Shown here piece after piece: positions 45,744-54,676 of a stretch of DNA of 64,000 bases. The notes beneath the pieces were generated by a model that did not search any database, was not told the origin of the DNA, and saw nothing but the letters and a program-made list of their open reading frames with translations. Position 1 is the stretch's first letter; every line of letters begins with the position of its first letter. The stretch is from Rhodanobacteraceae bacterium ZG21-1. GTDB lineage: Bacteria > Pseudomonadota > Gammaproteobacteria > Xanthomonadales > Rhodanobacteraceae. The DNA is taken from the NCBI GenBank assembly GCA_021390615.1, contig JAJEJU010000022.1:124001-188000 (forward strand), written 5' to 3'. A program made the translations under genes and the position numbers.

Positions 45744-47219
45744 ATGAAATTCCTTGTGCACGCTCAAGTCAGCGAAGCGAACATCGGGGAACAGCTGGGA
45801 GTGGCCGACTACAGCTATTTTTTCCTGCTCCGCGCGTTTTCGCAGGTGCTCGCCGAGCTGGGCGAGGTGGTCGCGCTGCAGGATCCGGCGCAGGCGGATG
45901 CGATTCATGCGCAATGCCAGGCGGCCGGCGAATCCTGCCTGCTGCTGTCCTTCGCGCCGCCGCACAAGACGCCGCTCGGCCTCGCCTGCCCGGTCGTGCC
46001 GGTCTTCGCCTGGGAATATCCCAACATTCCGGAACGCATCGAGGAGGCCTGCTGGCAGGACGATCCGCGCCACGACTGGCGCTATGTGTTCTCGCGGACG
46101 GGGCGGGCCATCACCCTCTCCAGGCACACCGTGGAGGCGGTCAGGCGCACGATGGGGCCGCACTTCCCGATCGCGGCAATTCCCTCTCCGCTGCACGCGG
46201 TTGCGGGGCACGAGCACCCGGAACTGGCCGGCCCGATCGCGGGAAGCACGGTGCTGCGAATCAAGGCCAGCGTGGCGGACAGCCGTCAGATGGGCCTGAA
46301 TGCCGATCATCTGATCAGCCTCGAGGAAGAGGACGGCACACCGTACCAGCCCGACGATGACGACAAGCTGCCGCGGCTGGATCATGCCGCTGCCTCGCCT
46401 GATCGGTATACACCAGCACCCGATACAGAGCTTCTCGAGCTTCTTCCCGGCGAATCGGAGCCTGTCATCTGCGGATGGGAAATTCCTCCGCCGATGCCCG
46501 TGGCCATACGGCTGCGCGGACCGGTCTATACCTCGGTGCTGACCCCTGCCGTCGGCCGCAAGAACTGGGATGACCTGATCACCGCCTTCTGCTGGACCTT
46601 CCGCGAGCGGGAGGATGCGACGCTGATCCTGAAGTTGACCGGCAGCGACCTCCCCTTCTCGCACCGGCAGCTGCTCATGCTGCTGACCAAGCTGTCGCCA
46701 ATGCGCTGCCGGGTGATAAGCATCTACGGATACATCTCCGATGCGGACTATGCGTCCCTGATCGATGTCACCACCTATGGCATCAATGCTTCGCTGTGCG
46801 AGGGTCTGTGCCTGCCGCTGGTCGAGTTTCTCAACAGCGGCATCCCTGCCATCGCGCCCGACCATACTGCCATGGCGGATTACATCGACGACACGCTGGC
46901 CTTCGTGGTGGAAAGCCATCCGGGAGCTCCCACCGTGTGGCCTCACGGAGACTATGAGATCAATCGCACCACCCGCTACCAGATCAGCTGGGCCTCGCTG
47001 GCCGAGGCGTTTGCGCAGAGCTATCGCCTCGCCCTGAATCATCCGCAGCGCTATCGCGAGATGTCGCGCCGGGCCAGTCAGGCCATGCAGGCCTATTGCG
47101 GCATGCCCGCAGTGAAGCAGATGCTGCAAGAGTTCTTTCAGGCCGGGCTGCCGCAGGAACACGCGCAACCACGGACAGCCCCTGAGGCCACCGTCGCGGC
47201 CATCCGGAGCCTGCCATGA
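45744..47219 (+). CDS. Glycosyltransferase, paralogue of the next gene
   Basis: A 491-residue protein with a two-Rossmann GT-B look. The N-terminal part has FLVHAQVSEANIGEQLGVADYSYFFLLRAFSQVLAELG and VPVFAWEYPNIP; the C-terminal part has YTSVLTPAVGRKNWDDLITAFCWTF and YGINASLCEGLCLPLVEFLNSGIPAIAPDHTAMADYID, where E-G-LCLPLVE resembles the GT4 E-x7-E nucleotide-sugar motif. Compared with its neighbour it carries an acidic insert around residues 205-245. It overlaps the next gene by ATGA. The donor is unknown. ATG 45744 is chosen because the longer frame to 45672 has no family-like extension. Confidence 0.82.
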   Translation: MKFLVHAQVSEANIGEQLGVADYSYFFLLRAFSQVLAELGEVVALQDPAQADAIHAQCQAAGESCLLLSFAPPHKTPLGLACPVVPVFAWEYPNIPERIEEACWQDDPRHDWRYVFSRTGRAITLSRHTVEAVRRTMGPHFPIAAIPSPLHAVAGHEHPELAGPIAGSTVLRIKASVADSRQMGLNADHLISLEEEDGTPYQPDDDDKLPRLDHAAASPDRYTPAPDTELLELLPGESEPVICGWEIPPPMPVAIRLRGPVYTSVLTPAVGRKNWDDLITAFCWTFREREDATLILKLTGSDLPFSHRQLLMLLTKLSPMRCRVISIYGYISDADYASLIDVTTYGINASLCEGLCLPLVEFLNSGIPAIAPDHTAMADYIDDTLAFVVESHPGAPTVWPHGDYEINRTTRYQISWASLAEAFAQSYRLALNHPQRYREMSRRASQAMQAYCGMPAVKQMLQEFFQAGLPQEHAQPRTAPEATVAAIRSLP

Positions 47220-48514
47220 TCTTGCTGATCCACACGCGTACCGAGACGCAGCAAATTCACCGGCAACTCGGACGACCCGAGTACAGCTACCGCTTTGTGG
47301 TGAACGAATTCCGCACGCTGCTCGACGAGCTCGGCGTGGTGATCGAAGTGAGGGATCCCGAAACCGAGGTCGACGCCATCTACGCGAGCTGTCAGCGACA
47401 CGGCGTGCCATGCCTCTTCCTGTGCTTCATGCCACCCAGCAAGACACCGATCGGCCTGACCTGCCCGACCGTCTGCGTATTCGCCTGGGAGTATGAAACG
47501 CTTCCAAACGAAGCCTTCGCCGGAAAGCCTCGCAACGACTGGCGTCGCGTGCTCACCCGGCTGGGCTCGGCGATCACCCATTCCAGTTTCACGGTGACCG
47601 CGGTCCGCGCCGCGCTCGGCGCCGACTTCGCCGTCATCAGCGCCCCGGCTCCGCTGTGGGATCGCATGCAAGCCTTGCGCGGCCCGCGAACCGCTCCGGT
47701 GGCGCTGCCGATTCTTCGCGGCGAGGTCATCGACAGCCGGCAGACCCGACTCGCCGACTATCGCCTGAGCCTGGTGCGCGCGGCCCGCCCCGAGGTGCTT
47801 CCGTTGCCGGCGAACCGCCACGAATACCAGGCGAACATCAGCCTGGACGGCGTGCTCTACACGGCCGTGCTCAATCCCTACGACGGGCGCAAGAACTGCA
47901 TTCTGATGATCCAGGCCTTCTGCGATGCACTGAAGGACAAGCCCGACGCCACGCTGCTGCTCAAGCTCACCCATCACGACCCGAGCGAGCTGATTCCCGA
48001 CATGCTGGAGGCCATCTACAAGATGGGCGATCTGGCCTGCCGCGTCCTGCTGCTGCATGCCTATCTGGAAGAAGCCGAATACCATGCCCTGCTGCGCGCC
48101 ACGACGTATGCCGTCAACACTTCGCATGGCGAAGGCCAGTGCCTGCCCTTGATGGAATACATGTCGGCCGGCAAACCGGCGATCGCGCCGCGCCATACAT
48201 CGATGCTGGACTACATCGACGAGCACTGCGCGTTCGTGGTGGACTCCAGTGTCGTAGTAGGCACGTGGCCGCAGGATCAGCGCCAGGCTTTCCGCACGCT
48301 GCGACAGCGCATCCACTACCACTCCTTGGTGATGGCCTACCGCCGCAGCTATCACGTGGCGCGCGAAGAGCCCGAAGTCTATGCCGCCATGTCCGAGGCG
48401 GCCGTCGAATCCCTGCGCCGCTACTGCTCGCGGGAAACCATAAAACCCAGACTGCAAGAACTGCTCGGTCAGGCGCTCGGCCAGCATGACGCGCGAGTAG
48501 CCGCACATGGCTGA
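47216..48514 (+). CDS. Glycosyltransferase, paralogue of the previous gene
   Basis: A 432-residue paralogue of the upstream GT. The two share the opening (ILLIHTRTETQQIHRQLGRPEYSYRFVVNEFRTLLDELG), CLFLCFMPPSKTPIGLTCPTVCVFAWEYETLP, YTAVLNPYDGRKNCILMIQAFCDAL and YAVNTSHGEGQCLPLMEYMSAGKPAIAPRHTSMLDYIDE, with the E-x7-E like motif EGQCLPLME. The acidic insert of the first copy is missing. The pair probably arose by tandem duplication and may add two different or successive sugars. It overlaps the preceding gene by 4 bases and the acyltransferase gene by 8 bases, so three genes are coupled. Confidence 0.82.
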   Translation: MILLIHTRTETQQIHRQLGRPEYSYRFVVNEFRTLLDELGVVIEVRDPETEVDAIYASCQRHGVPCLFLCFMPPSKTPIGLTCPTVCVFAWEYETLPNEAFAGKPRNDWRRVLTRLGSAITHSSFTVTAVRAALGADFAVISAPAPLWDRMQALRGPRTAPVALPILRGEVIDSRQTRLADYRLSLVRAARPEVLPLPANRHEYQANISLDGVLYTAVLNPYDGRKNCILMIQAFCDALKDKPDATLLLKLTHHDPSELIPDMLEAIYKMGDLACRVLLLHAYLEEAEYHALLRATTYAVNTSHGEGQCLPLMEYMSAGKPAIAPRHTSMLDYIDEHCAFVVDSSVVVGTWPQDQRQAFRTLRQRIHYHSLVMAYRRSYHVAREEPEVYAAMSEAAVESLRRYCSRETIKPRLQELLGQALGQHDARVAAHG

Positions 48515-49670
48515 CGCAGCCATCCACGGGCGCCGGAATGGCGACATCGAGTGCCTGCGTGCGCTCGCCGTCATTGGCGTGGCGTTCCATCATATGCAGG
48601 ACAACCTGTTCAACCCTGGCCTGCCCGCGCTGTATCAGCTGCGCCATTACCTGAATTTCTGGTACGGCGTCGACCTCTTCTTCGCGATTTCAGGTTTCGT
48701 CATCGCCCGCAGCCTGCTTCCGCAGATGGCCGGCGCAAGAGACAACCGCGCCAAGTTCACGGTCATCGCGGCATTCTGGATACGTCGATGCTGGCGACTG
48801 CTGCCATCGGCATGGTTATGGCTAGGCCTGATCCTGCTGCTCGTGGTCGGATTCAACCGCAGCGGCACCTTCGGTGGCTGGCATGCGAATCTCATGTCGA
48901 CCCTGGCCGGCTTGTTCGACGTGGCGAACTTCCGTTTCGCCGACGCGTTCTTCCGTTACGATTATGGCACCAGCTTCGTCTACTGGAGCCTGTCGCTGGA
49001 GGAACAGTTCTATCTGCTGCTGCCCTTGCTGGTCCTCTGTCTGCGGAAGCGTATCGGCCTTTTGATGGTGGCTGTGTTCATCGTGCAACTATGCCTCCTC
49101 CGCACGATATGGCTGAAGTCCGTGCGCACCGATGCGCTGGCACTCGGCGTGCTTTTGGCGATCGCCGCAACCAAGCCTCGCTATGCTTCGTTGAACCCGC
49201 GCATGCTGCTGCGCCTCGGCTGGCTGCGCGTAGCCCTGCCCTGCGCACTGCTGGTCTTGCTAGGCGTGCTGGCGTCCGGAGCCCTTGACCCCTGGCGGTT
49301 CCGCATCAGCGCCATCGCCCTGGTCAGCGCCGCTTTGGTCTGGCTTGCTTCCTACGACGAGGATTACCTGTTGCCGAACGGCGTCATCAAGCAACTGCTG
49401 GTATGGATCGGAGCCCGATCGTATGCCATCTACCTCATCCATGTGCCCGCTTATTTCGTGCTGTTTGAGATCAATTTCCGGCTTGGCCATGTCATGAGCC
49501 CGTGGCAGTTGGCACTGTTGGCACCGCCGCTGATTGCGGTGACGGCCGACTTGAATTACCGCTACGTCGAGCAACCGCTGCGTCGCCGTGGCAGGCTCAT
49601 CGCCGAGAACTTCGAGCGGCGCAGAGAAAATCTCCCTCCTGACGGCAGTCGGCAAGCCACTTCGAGCTGA
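48507..49670 (+). CDS. Acyltransferase 3 family membrane protein
   Basis: A 387-residue integral membrane protein of the acyltransferase-3 (OafA/YrhL) type with about ten helices. It starts with the conserved RNGDIECLRALAVIGVAFHHMQDN (catalytic His region), then WYGVDLFFAISGFVIARSL and SFVYWSLSLEEQFYLLLPLLVL, and ends in YVEQPLRRRGRLIAENF. Such enzymes O-acetylate polysaccharides using acetyl-CoA on the cytoplasmic side. It overlaps the upstream glycosyltransferase gene, so it likely acts on the same glycan. A C-terminal soluble SGNH domain, found in some OafA proteins, is absent. Confidence 0.9.
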   Translation: MADAAIHGRRNGDIECLRALAVIGVAFHHMQDNLFNPGLPALYQLRHYLNFWYGVDLFFAISGFVIARSLLPQMAGARDNRAKFTVIAAFWIRRCWRLLPSAWLWLGLILLLVVGFNRSGTFGGWHANLMSTLAGLFDVANFRFADAFFRYDYGTSFVYWSLSLEEQFYLLLPLLVLCLRKRIGLLMVAVFIVQLCLLRTIWLKSVRTDALALGVLLAIAATKPRYASLNPRMLLRLGWLRVALPCALLVLLGVLASGALDPWRFRISAIALVSAALVWLASYDEDYLLPNGVIKQLLVWIGARSYAIYLIHVPAYFVLFEINFRLGHVMSPWQLALLAPPLIAVTADLNYRYVEQPLRRRGRLIAENFERRRENLPPDGSRQATSS

Positions 49671-49724
49671 GCCGTCGACCGCCAGATGTACAGCCACTCG
49701 CCAGGTGGCGATCATGCGAACATA

Positions 49725-49744
49725 AGGCGCTCCCGAGAGCGCCT
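49725..49744 (+). terminator. Hairpin between acyltransferase and methyltransferase genes
   Basis: A perfect 8-bp stem (AGGCGCTC/GAGCGCCT) with loop CCGA, 54 bases after the acyltransferase stop and 18 bases before the methyltransferase ATG. It has no T-run, so partial termination or mRNA end protection is more likely than full termination. Confidence 0.45.
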
Positions 49745-49762
49745 GACGATCAGAGGCCAGAC

Positions 49763-50608
49763 ATGCCCATTTCCTCCGATAACGCCGACTCGTCGACCCC
49801 GAATCAGGGTGCCGACGCTTCGGAGTCCGCGCCACGCGTTTCCGATGCCGTGGAGAGAGGCGGCGACGCGTCCAATGTCGGCTTGCACGACGCCGTGCTC
49901 AGCGGCTGGTTCCTGAACGACAGCAGCGAAATCTTCCGTGGCATGTCCATCGGCAGCGACGATGTCGTGGTCGACGTCGGCTGCGGTGACGGCGGCAGCA
50001 TCCTGTTCTGCGCACGCAAGGGCGCGCGCGCCGTCGCCATCGACCTCGACCCCGGCACGCTGGCCAAGACCAAGGCCAAGCTGGATGACATCGAGCCGGG
50101 GCGGCACGAGGCGCACGTCGCTGACGCCAGCGAGCTGCCGCTGCCGGACGCCTTCGCCACGCGAATCATCTGCACCGAAGTGCTGGAGCACGTGGACGAC
50201 CCGCAGAAAGTGCTGGGCGAGCTGGTCCGCATCGGCCGGCCGGGGGCACGCTACCTGCTGAGCGTGCCAGACGCCCTGCAGGAAAACCTGCAGAAGCACG
50301 TAGCGCCGCCGCTGTACTTCGAGAAGCCCAATCACATCCGCATCATCGAGCGCGAGCAGTTCGCGCAATGGGTCGGCGACGCCGGCCTGATCATCGAACA
50401 GCAGAGCAGCTACGGCTTCTTCTGGTCGATCTGGTGGGCCCTGTTCTGGGCCTGCGACGTCGATCTGGAACATCCCGATCATCCGGCGCTGCAGCATTGG
50501 ACCGCGACCTGGAAGGCTATCCTCGACTCGCCCAAAGGCTTGTCCCTGAAACAAAACCTCGACCGGTTCATGCCCAAGAGCCAGGTCATCGTCGCGCGCA
50601 AGCCATGA
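49763..50608 (+). CDS. Class I SAM-dependent methyltransferase
   Basis: A 281-residue methyltransferase. The SAM site is VVVDVGCGDGGSILFCARKGARAVAIDLDPGTL, followed by ADASELPLPD and IICTEVLEHVDDPQKVLGELVRIGRPGA, giving a Methyltransf_11-type fold. The N-terminal 40 residues are polar and low in complexity. It lies directly before the second wzm (13 bases). In ABC-dependent O-antigen systems a terminal methyl is one of the caps read by Wzt, so a capping role is plausible but inferred. AGAGG is at 9 bases before the ATG. Confidence 0.88.
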   Translation: MPISSDNADSSTPNQGADASESAPRVSDAVERGGDASNVGLHDAVLSGWFLNDSSEIFRGMSIGSDDVVVDVGCGDGGSILFCARKGARAVAIDLDPGTLAKTKAKLDDIEPGRHEAHVADASELPLPDAFATRIICTEVLEHVDDPQKVLGELVRIGRPGARYLLSVPDALQENLQKHVAPPLYFEKPNHIRIIEREQFAQWVGDAGLIIEQQSSYGFFWSIWWALFWACDVDLEHPDHPALQHWTATWKAILDSPKGLSLKQNLDRFMPKSQVIVARKP

Positions 50609-50621
50609 CGACCGCACCCGC

Positions 50622-51419
50622 ATGAGCCTCGAGCTTTCACGCGCACTCTGGCGCTACCGCGGCTTCATCATGGGCAGCGTCAAGCGGGAATTCCAGGCCC
50701 GCTACCGCAACTCGCTGCTGGGCGCCGCCTGGACCGTGCTGCAGCCGCTCGCCATGATCACCGTCTACACGGTGGTCTTCTCCGAGCTGATGCGCGCGCG
50801 CCTGCCCGGTCTCGACACGCCCTTCGCCTACAGCATCTATCTTTGCGCCGGCCTGCTCACCTGGGGCTTGTTCGCGGAAATCCTGCAGCGCAGCCAGACC
50901 GTGTTTCTCGATCACGGCAACATGATCAAGAAGCTCAATTTCCCGCGTATCTGCCTGCCGGCCATCACGGTGCTCAACGCGCTGGTCAACTTCGCCATCA
51001 CCTTCTCGATCTTCCTGGTGTTCCTGCTGCTGGTCGGCAGTTTTCCAGGCTGGATCGTGCTGAGCGCGCTGCCGGTCTTGCTGATCCAGGTGGCGCTGGC
51101 CAGCGGGCTGGGCATCATCTCCGGCGTGCTGAACGTGTTTTTCCGCGACGTCGGCCAATTCGTCAACGTGCTGCTGCAATTCTGGTTCTGGCTCACCCCG
51201 ATCGTGTATGCCAGCGACACCATCCCGGCCGCTGCGCGCCCGCTCCTGCGCCTGAACCCGATGACCTGGATCGTGCAGGCCTACCAGCAGATTTTCGTCT
51301 ATCGCCGCATGCCCGACTGGCAGCACTTATGGCCGCTCGCGATCCTTGCCGTCATGCTGTGCATCATGGCCCTGATGCTGTTCCGCAGACGCGCCGGCGA
51401 AATCGTGGACGAGCTTTAG
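50622..51419 (+). CDS. wzm: ABC transporter permease, O-polysaccharide export (second pair)
   Basis: A 265-residue Wzm permease with six helices: YRGFIMGSVKREFQARYRNSLLGAAWTVLQPLAMITVYTVVFSELM, GNMIKKLNFPRICLPAITVLNALVNFAITFSIFLVFLLLV, FWLTPIVYASDTIP and LRLNPMTWIVQAYQQIFVYRRMPDW. It is clearly distinct from the first Wzm in the window, so the locus has two exporters. It is followed by wzt 13 bases later with GGAGATCC as ribosome-binding site. Confidence 0.93.
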   Translation: MSLELSRALWRYRGFIMGSVKREFQARYRNSLLGAAWTVLQPLAMITVYTVVFSELMRARLPGLDTPFAYSIYLCAGLLTWGLFAEILQRSQTVFLDHGNMIKKLNFPRICLPAITVLNALVNFAITFSIFLVFLLLVGSFPGWIVLSALPVLLIQVALASGLGIISGVLNVFFRDVGQFVNVLLQFWFWLTPIVYASDTIPAAARPLLRLNPMTWIVQAYQQIFVYRRMPDWQHLWPLAILAVMLCIMALMLFRRRAGEIVDEL

Positions 51420-51432
51420 CGGAGATCCGGGC

Positions 51433-52686
51433 ATGGGCGAGATTCGCGTTACGGGCCTCGGCAAGGCCTACAAGAAATACCCCAGCCAGTGGTCGCGCCT
51501 GGCCGAGTGGGTATTCCCGGTGGGCAAGCCGCGTCACCAGGACCACTGGGTTCTGCGCGACATCGATTTTCATCTGCAGGCCGGCGAAGCCGTCGGCATC
51601 GTCGGCAGCAACGGCGCCGGCAAGAGCACCCTGCTCAAGCTCATCACCGGCACCATTCGTCCGAGCTGCGGCAGCATCAACTGCGGCGGACGGGTCGCCG
51701 CGCTGCTCGAGCTGGGCATGGGCTTCCATCCCGATTTCACCGGCCGGCAAAATGCCGTGATGGGTGGCCAGCTGCTGGGTCTTTCCCTGGACGAGATCGA
51801 CCGGCTGCTGCCCGAGATCGAGGCCTTCGCCGAGATCGGCGAATACATCGACCAGCCGGTGCGCACCTATTCGAGCGGCATGCAGATGCGCCTGGCCTTC
51901 AGCGTCGCCACCGCGCAGCGGCCGGACATCCTGATCGTCGACGAAGCCTTGTCGGTCGGCGACTCGTATTTCCAGCACAAGAGCTTCGAGCGCATCCGCT
52001 CGTTCCGCCGGGAAGGCACCACCTTGCTGATCGTGTCGCACGATCGCTACGCGATCCAGACCATCTGCGACCGGGCCATCCTGCTCGAAGCCGGGCGCGT
52101 GCGCATGCAGGGGCTTCCTGTCGACGTGCTGGACTACTACAACGCCATGATGGCCGAACGCGATCACCAGACCATCAACCAGCACGTGCTGCCCGACGGA
52201 CGGGTCTCGACGGTGTCGGGCAGCGGCGAGGCCGCCATCACGCAGGTCACCCTGCTGGATCGGCACGGCATGCCGACCAGCTTCGCCGAAGTCGGCGATC
52301 CGCTATGCCTCGAGGTCGGCGTGCAGGTGCGCGCGCCGCTGCCGCGGCTGGTGCTGGGCTTCCTGCTCAAGGACCGCCTCGGTCAGGCGGTCTACGGCAT
52401 CAACACCCATCGGCTGAAGCAGCCCTTGAGCGAACTGCGGCCCGGCGACGAATTGCGCTACCGCTTCCGCTTTCCGGCCCGGCTGGGCAAGGGCAGCTAC
52501 TCGGTCACCCTGTCGCTCTCGCGCGAAGACTCGCACGTCGACAAGAACTACGAATGGCGGGACAACGCCCTGGTATTCCACGTGGTCAACACGCACCAGG
52601 AAGACTTCGTGGGCTGCAGCTGGCTCAACGCCGAAGTCGACATCGGGGTCAACGGCGCGGATAGCGTGGCCGTCGATCAGGCCTGA
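51433..52686 (+). CDS. wzt: ABC transporter ATP-binding protein, O-polysaccharide export (second pair)
   Basis: A 417-residue Wzt ATPase. The nucleotide-binding domain (about 3-240) has Walker A GSNGAGKST, signature YSSGMQMRLAF, Walker B DILIVDEAL and VSHDRYA. The C-terminal domain (about 250-417; ITQVTLLDRHGMPTSFAEVGDPLCLEVGV...) is the glycan-recognition type, differing markedly from that of the first Wzt. The last 10 bases overlap the 3' end of the convergent rmd gene. Confidence 0.93.
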   Translation: MGEIRVTGLGKAYKKYPSQWSRLAEWVFPVGKPRHQDHWVLRDIDFHLQAGEAVGIVGSNGAGKSTLLKLITGTIRPSCGSINCGGRVAALLELGMGFHPDFTGRQNAVMGGQLLGLSLDEIDRLLPEIEAFAEIGEYIDQPVRTYSSGMQMRLAFSVATAQRPDILIVDEALSVGDSYFQHKSFERIRSFRREGTTLLIVSHDRYAIQTICDRAILLEAGRVRMQGLPVDVLDYYNAMMAERDHQTINQHVLPDGRVSTVSGSGEAAITQVTLLDRHGMPTSFAEVGDPLCLEVGVQVRAPLPRLVLGFLLKDRLGQAVYGINTHRLKQPLSELRPGDELRYRFRFPARLGKGSYSVTLSLSREDSHVDKNYEWRDNALVFHVVNTHQEDFVGCSWLNAEVDIGVNGADSVAVDQA

Positions 52687-53576
52687 TACATCCAGCGCAG
52701 GGTGTCTTCCAGCGCATAGACCGGCGGCTCGCCGATGCGCCGCTGCAGCCGCGTCCCGTCGCCTTCGAGGCGGCGCACCTCGTTGCTGCGCACGAAGGCC
52801 GGATTCACCACGACCTCGATCGTGTAGCCGGCGATCCGCGCCATCGTGTCCAGGATGTCCCTCAGCGAATGGCTGCTGCCGCTGCAGAGATTGAACAGGT
52901 CGCCGCCGCCCTCGGTTTCCAGCAGCCGGCGATAGCTCCACGCCACGGCGCGCACGTCCATGAATTCGCGCCAGACATCGATGTTGCCCAGCTCGATGCG
53001 CCGCTCGCCGCGGCGGAAATGCTCGACGATCTTGGGCACCAGGAAGTGCTGATCCTGCCCGACACCGGTGTAGTTGAAGGGGCGGGTCAGCAGCAGCGGC
53101 AAGCGGTCAGACCAGGTCCGGGCCATGTACTCCATCGCCAGCTTGCTCACCGCATAGTCGCTGGCTGGCTGAAGCTTCGACGCCTCGTCGAGCGGCCGCT
53201 CGTCGGTCGCATTGCCGTAGACGTGTGCGCTGCTCGCCAGCACCACCCGCGCCGGCCGCTCCGGCAGCTCGGCCAGCGCCGACAACAGATGGCGCGTGCC
53301 GACGATATTGGTCCGGTACAGCGCTTCCGCATCGCCGTGGGCCGCGAAGGCGATGCCCGCCAGATGGATCACTGCCTGGGGCTGGATCTGCCGCACTGCC
53401 TCGCGCACGGCATCGGCATCCAGCAAGTCGATGCGGGAACCGTCGTCAGGCTGCTCGAGCGGAAACACCGCATGGCCGGCGGCCGCCAGTTCGGCGCCGA
53501 CATAGCGGCCGGTGAATCCGCCGAGGCCGGTGACCAGCACCCGCTGGCGAACTGCCTCAGAACGATGCGGGACCAT
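52677..53576 (-). CDS. rmd: GDP-4-keto-6-deoxy-D-mannose reductase
   Basis: A 299-residue short-chain epimerase-type reductase. The NAD(P) site is [23 protein letters not shown], catalytic Tyr/Lys in [15 protein letters not shown], and the substrate region is [23 protein letters not shown]. With the preceding gmd it makes GDP-D-rhamnose from GDP-mannose. It starts 20 bases inside gmd on the same strand, so the two are coupled. Alternative assignments (e.g. fucose synthase) are less likely because of length and the Rmd-type RPFNYTG. D-rhamnose is a common Xanthomonad O-chain sugar. Confidence 0.85.
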   Translation of the reverse strand: MVPHRSEAVRQRVLVTGLGGFTGRYVGAELAAAGHAVFPLEQPDDGSRIDLLDADAVREAVRQIQPQAVIHLAGIAFAAHGDAEALYRTNIVGTRHLLSALAELPERPARVVLASSAHVYGNATDERPLDEASKLQPASDYAVSKLAMEYMARTWSDRLPLLLTRPFNYTGVGQDQHFLVPKIVEHFRRGERRIELGNIDVWREFMDVRAVAWSYRRLLETEGGGDLFNLCSGSSHSLRDILDTMARIAGYTIEVVVNPAFVRSNEVRRLEGDGTRLQRRIGEPPVYALEDTLRWMYQA

Positions 53577-54594
53577 GCTCGATCCGCTGCAGATCGCGTT
53601 CCACCATGGTGCGGCAGAGCGTTTCCAGCGACGTGGTCGCGGCCCAGCCCAGCTCCTGCCTGGCCAGGCTGGCGTCGCCGATCAGCAAGTCGACCTCGGC
53701 CGGGCGGTGGAAACGCGGATTCAGCGTCACCCGCACTTTGCCGGTACGTGCATCCACGCCCTGCTCGGCATCTCCGGAGCCGCGCCATTCGATGTCGATG
53801 CCGGCCGCCGCGAAGGCCAAGGCGGTGAACGTGCGCACGGTTTCGGTGCGCTGGGTGGCCAGCACGTAAGTACCCGGCTGGTCTGCCTGCAGCATGCGCC
53901 ACATGCCGTCGACGTACTCCTTGGCATAGCCCCAATCGCGCTTGGCCTCCAGGTTGCCCAGCTCCAGCACGTCGAGTTTGCCGTGCCGGATGCGCGCCAC
54001 CGCATCGGTGATCTTGCGCGTCACGAATTCCTTGCCGCGCAGCGGCGATTCGTGATTGAACAGGATGCCGCTGGTGCCGAAGATGCCGTAGGACTCGCGG
54101 TAGTTGACCGTGATCCAGTGCGCGTAAAGCTTGGCGACCCCGTACGGACTGCGCGGGTAGAACGGCGTACTTTCCGACTGCGGAACCGTCTGCGCCTTGC
54201 CGAACATCTCGGACGTGGAGGCCTGATAGAAGCGGATGCTCTTGTCCACGCTGCGGATCGCTTCGAGCAGGTTCAGCGCGCCGACGGCGGTGATCTGGGC
54301 GGTGGTCGCCGGCTGATCGAAAGATACGCCGACGAAGCTTTGCGCCGCCAGATTGTAGACCTCGTTGACCGCGTGCTTCTCCAGCAGGCGCAGCGCGGCG
54401 CCCATGTCGGTCAAGTCGAACTCGACCAATGCGAGCCTCGGATGATCGGCGATGCCGAGCTCGTCCAGCCGCCAGAAATTGGTCGAGCTGGTGCGACGAT
54501 AGGCGCCCACGACCCGATAGCCCTGCTCCAGCAGAAGCTCGGCGAGGTAGGCACCATCTTGCCCGGTGATGCCGGTAATCAAGGCTGTCTTCAT
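53557..54594 (-). CDS. gmd: GDP-mannose 4,6-dehydratase
   Basis: A 345-residue GDP-mannose 4,6-dehydratase: [32 protein letters not shown] (NADP site), [27 protein letters not shown] with catalytic [10 protein letters not shown], and [24 protein letters not shown]. It converts GDP-mannose to GDP-4-keto-6-deoxy-mannose, the substrate of the Rmd encoded next. ATG 54594 with CAGGAG 8 bases upstream is preferred over the longer frame to 54627. GDP-mannose genes (xanB-like) are not in the window; they may lie to the right. Confidence 0.94.
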   Translation of the reverse strand: MKTALITGITGQDGAYLAELLLEQGYRVVGAYRRTSSTNFWRLDELGIADHPRLALVEFDLTDMGAALRLLEKHAVNEVYNLAAQSFVGVSFDQPATTAQITAVGALNLLEAIRSVDKSIRFYQASTSEMFGKAQTVPQSESTPFYPRSPYGVAKLYAHWITVNYRESYGIFGTSGILFNHESPLRGKEFVTRKITDAVARIRHGKLDVLELGNLEAKRDWGYAKEYVDGMWRMLQADQPGTYVLATQRTETVRTFTALAFAAAGIDIEWRGSGDAEQGVDARTGKVRVTLNPRFHRPAEVDLLIGDASLARQELGWAATTSLETLCRTMVERDLQRIEHGPASF

Positions 54595-54676
54595 GCACGA
54601 CTCCTGCAACGTGAGTGGCGCAGGCATGTTACGGGCATGCCCGGGCCTGTCAATCGCGAAAGCGTGATGGTCGTGC

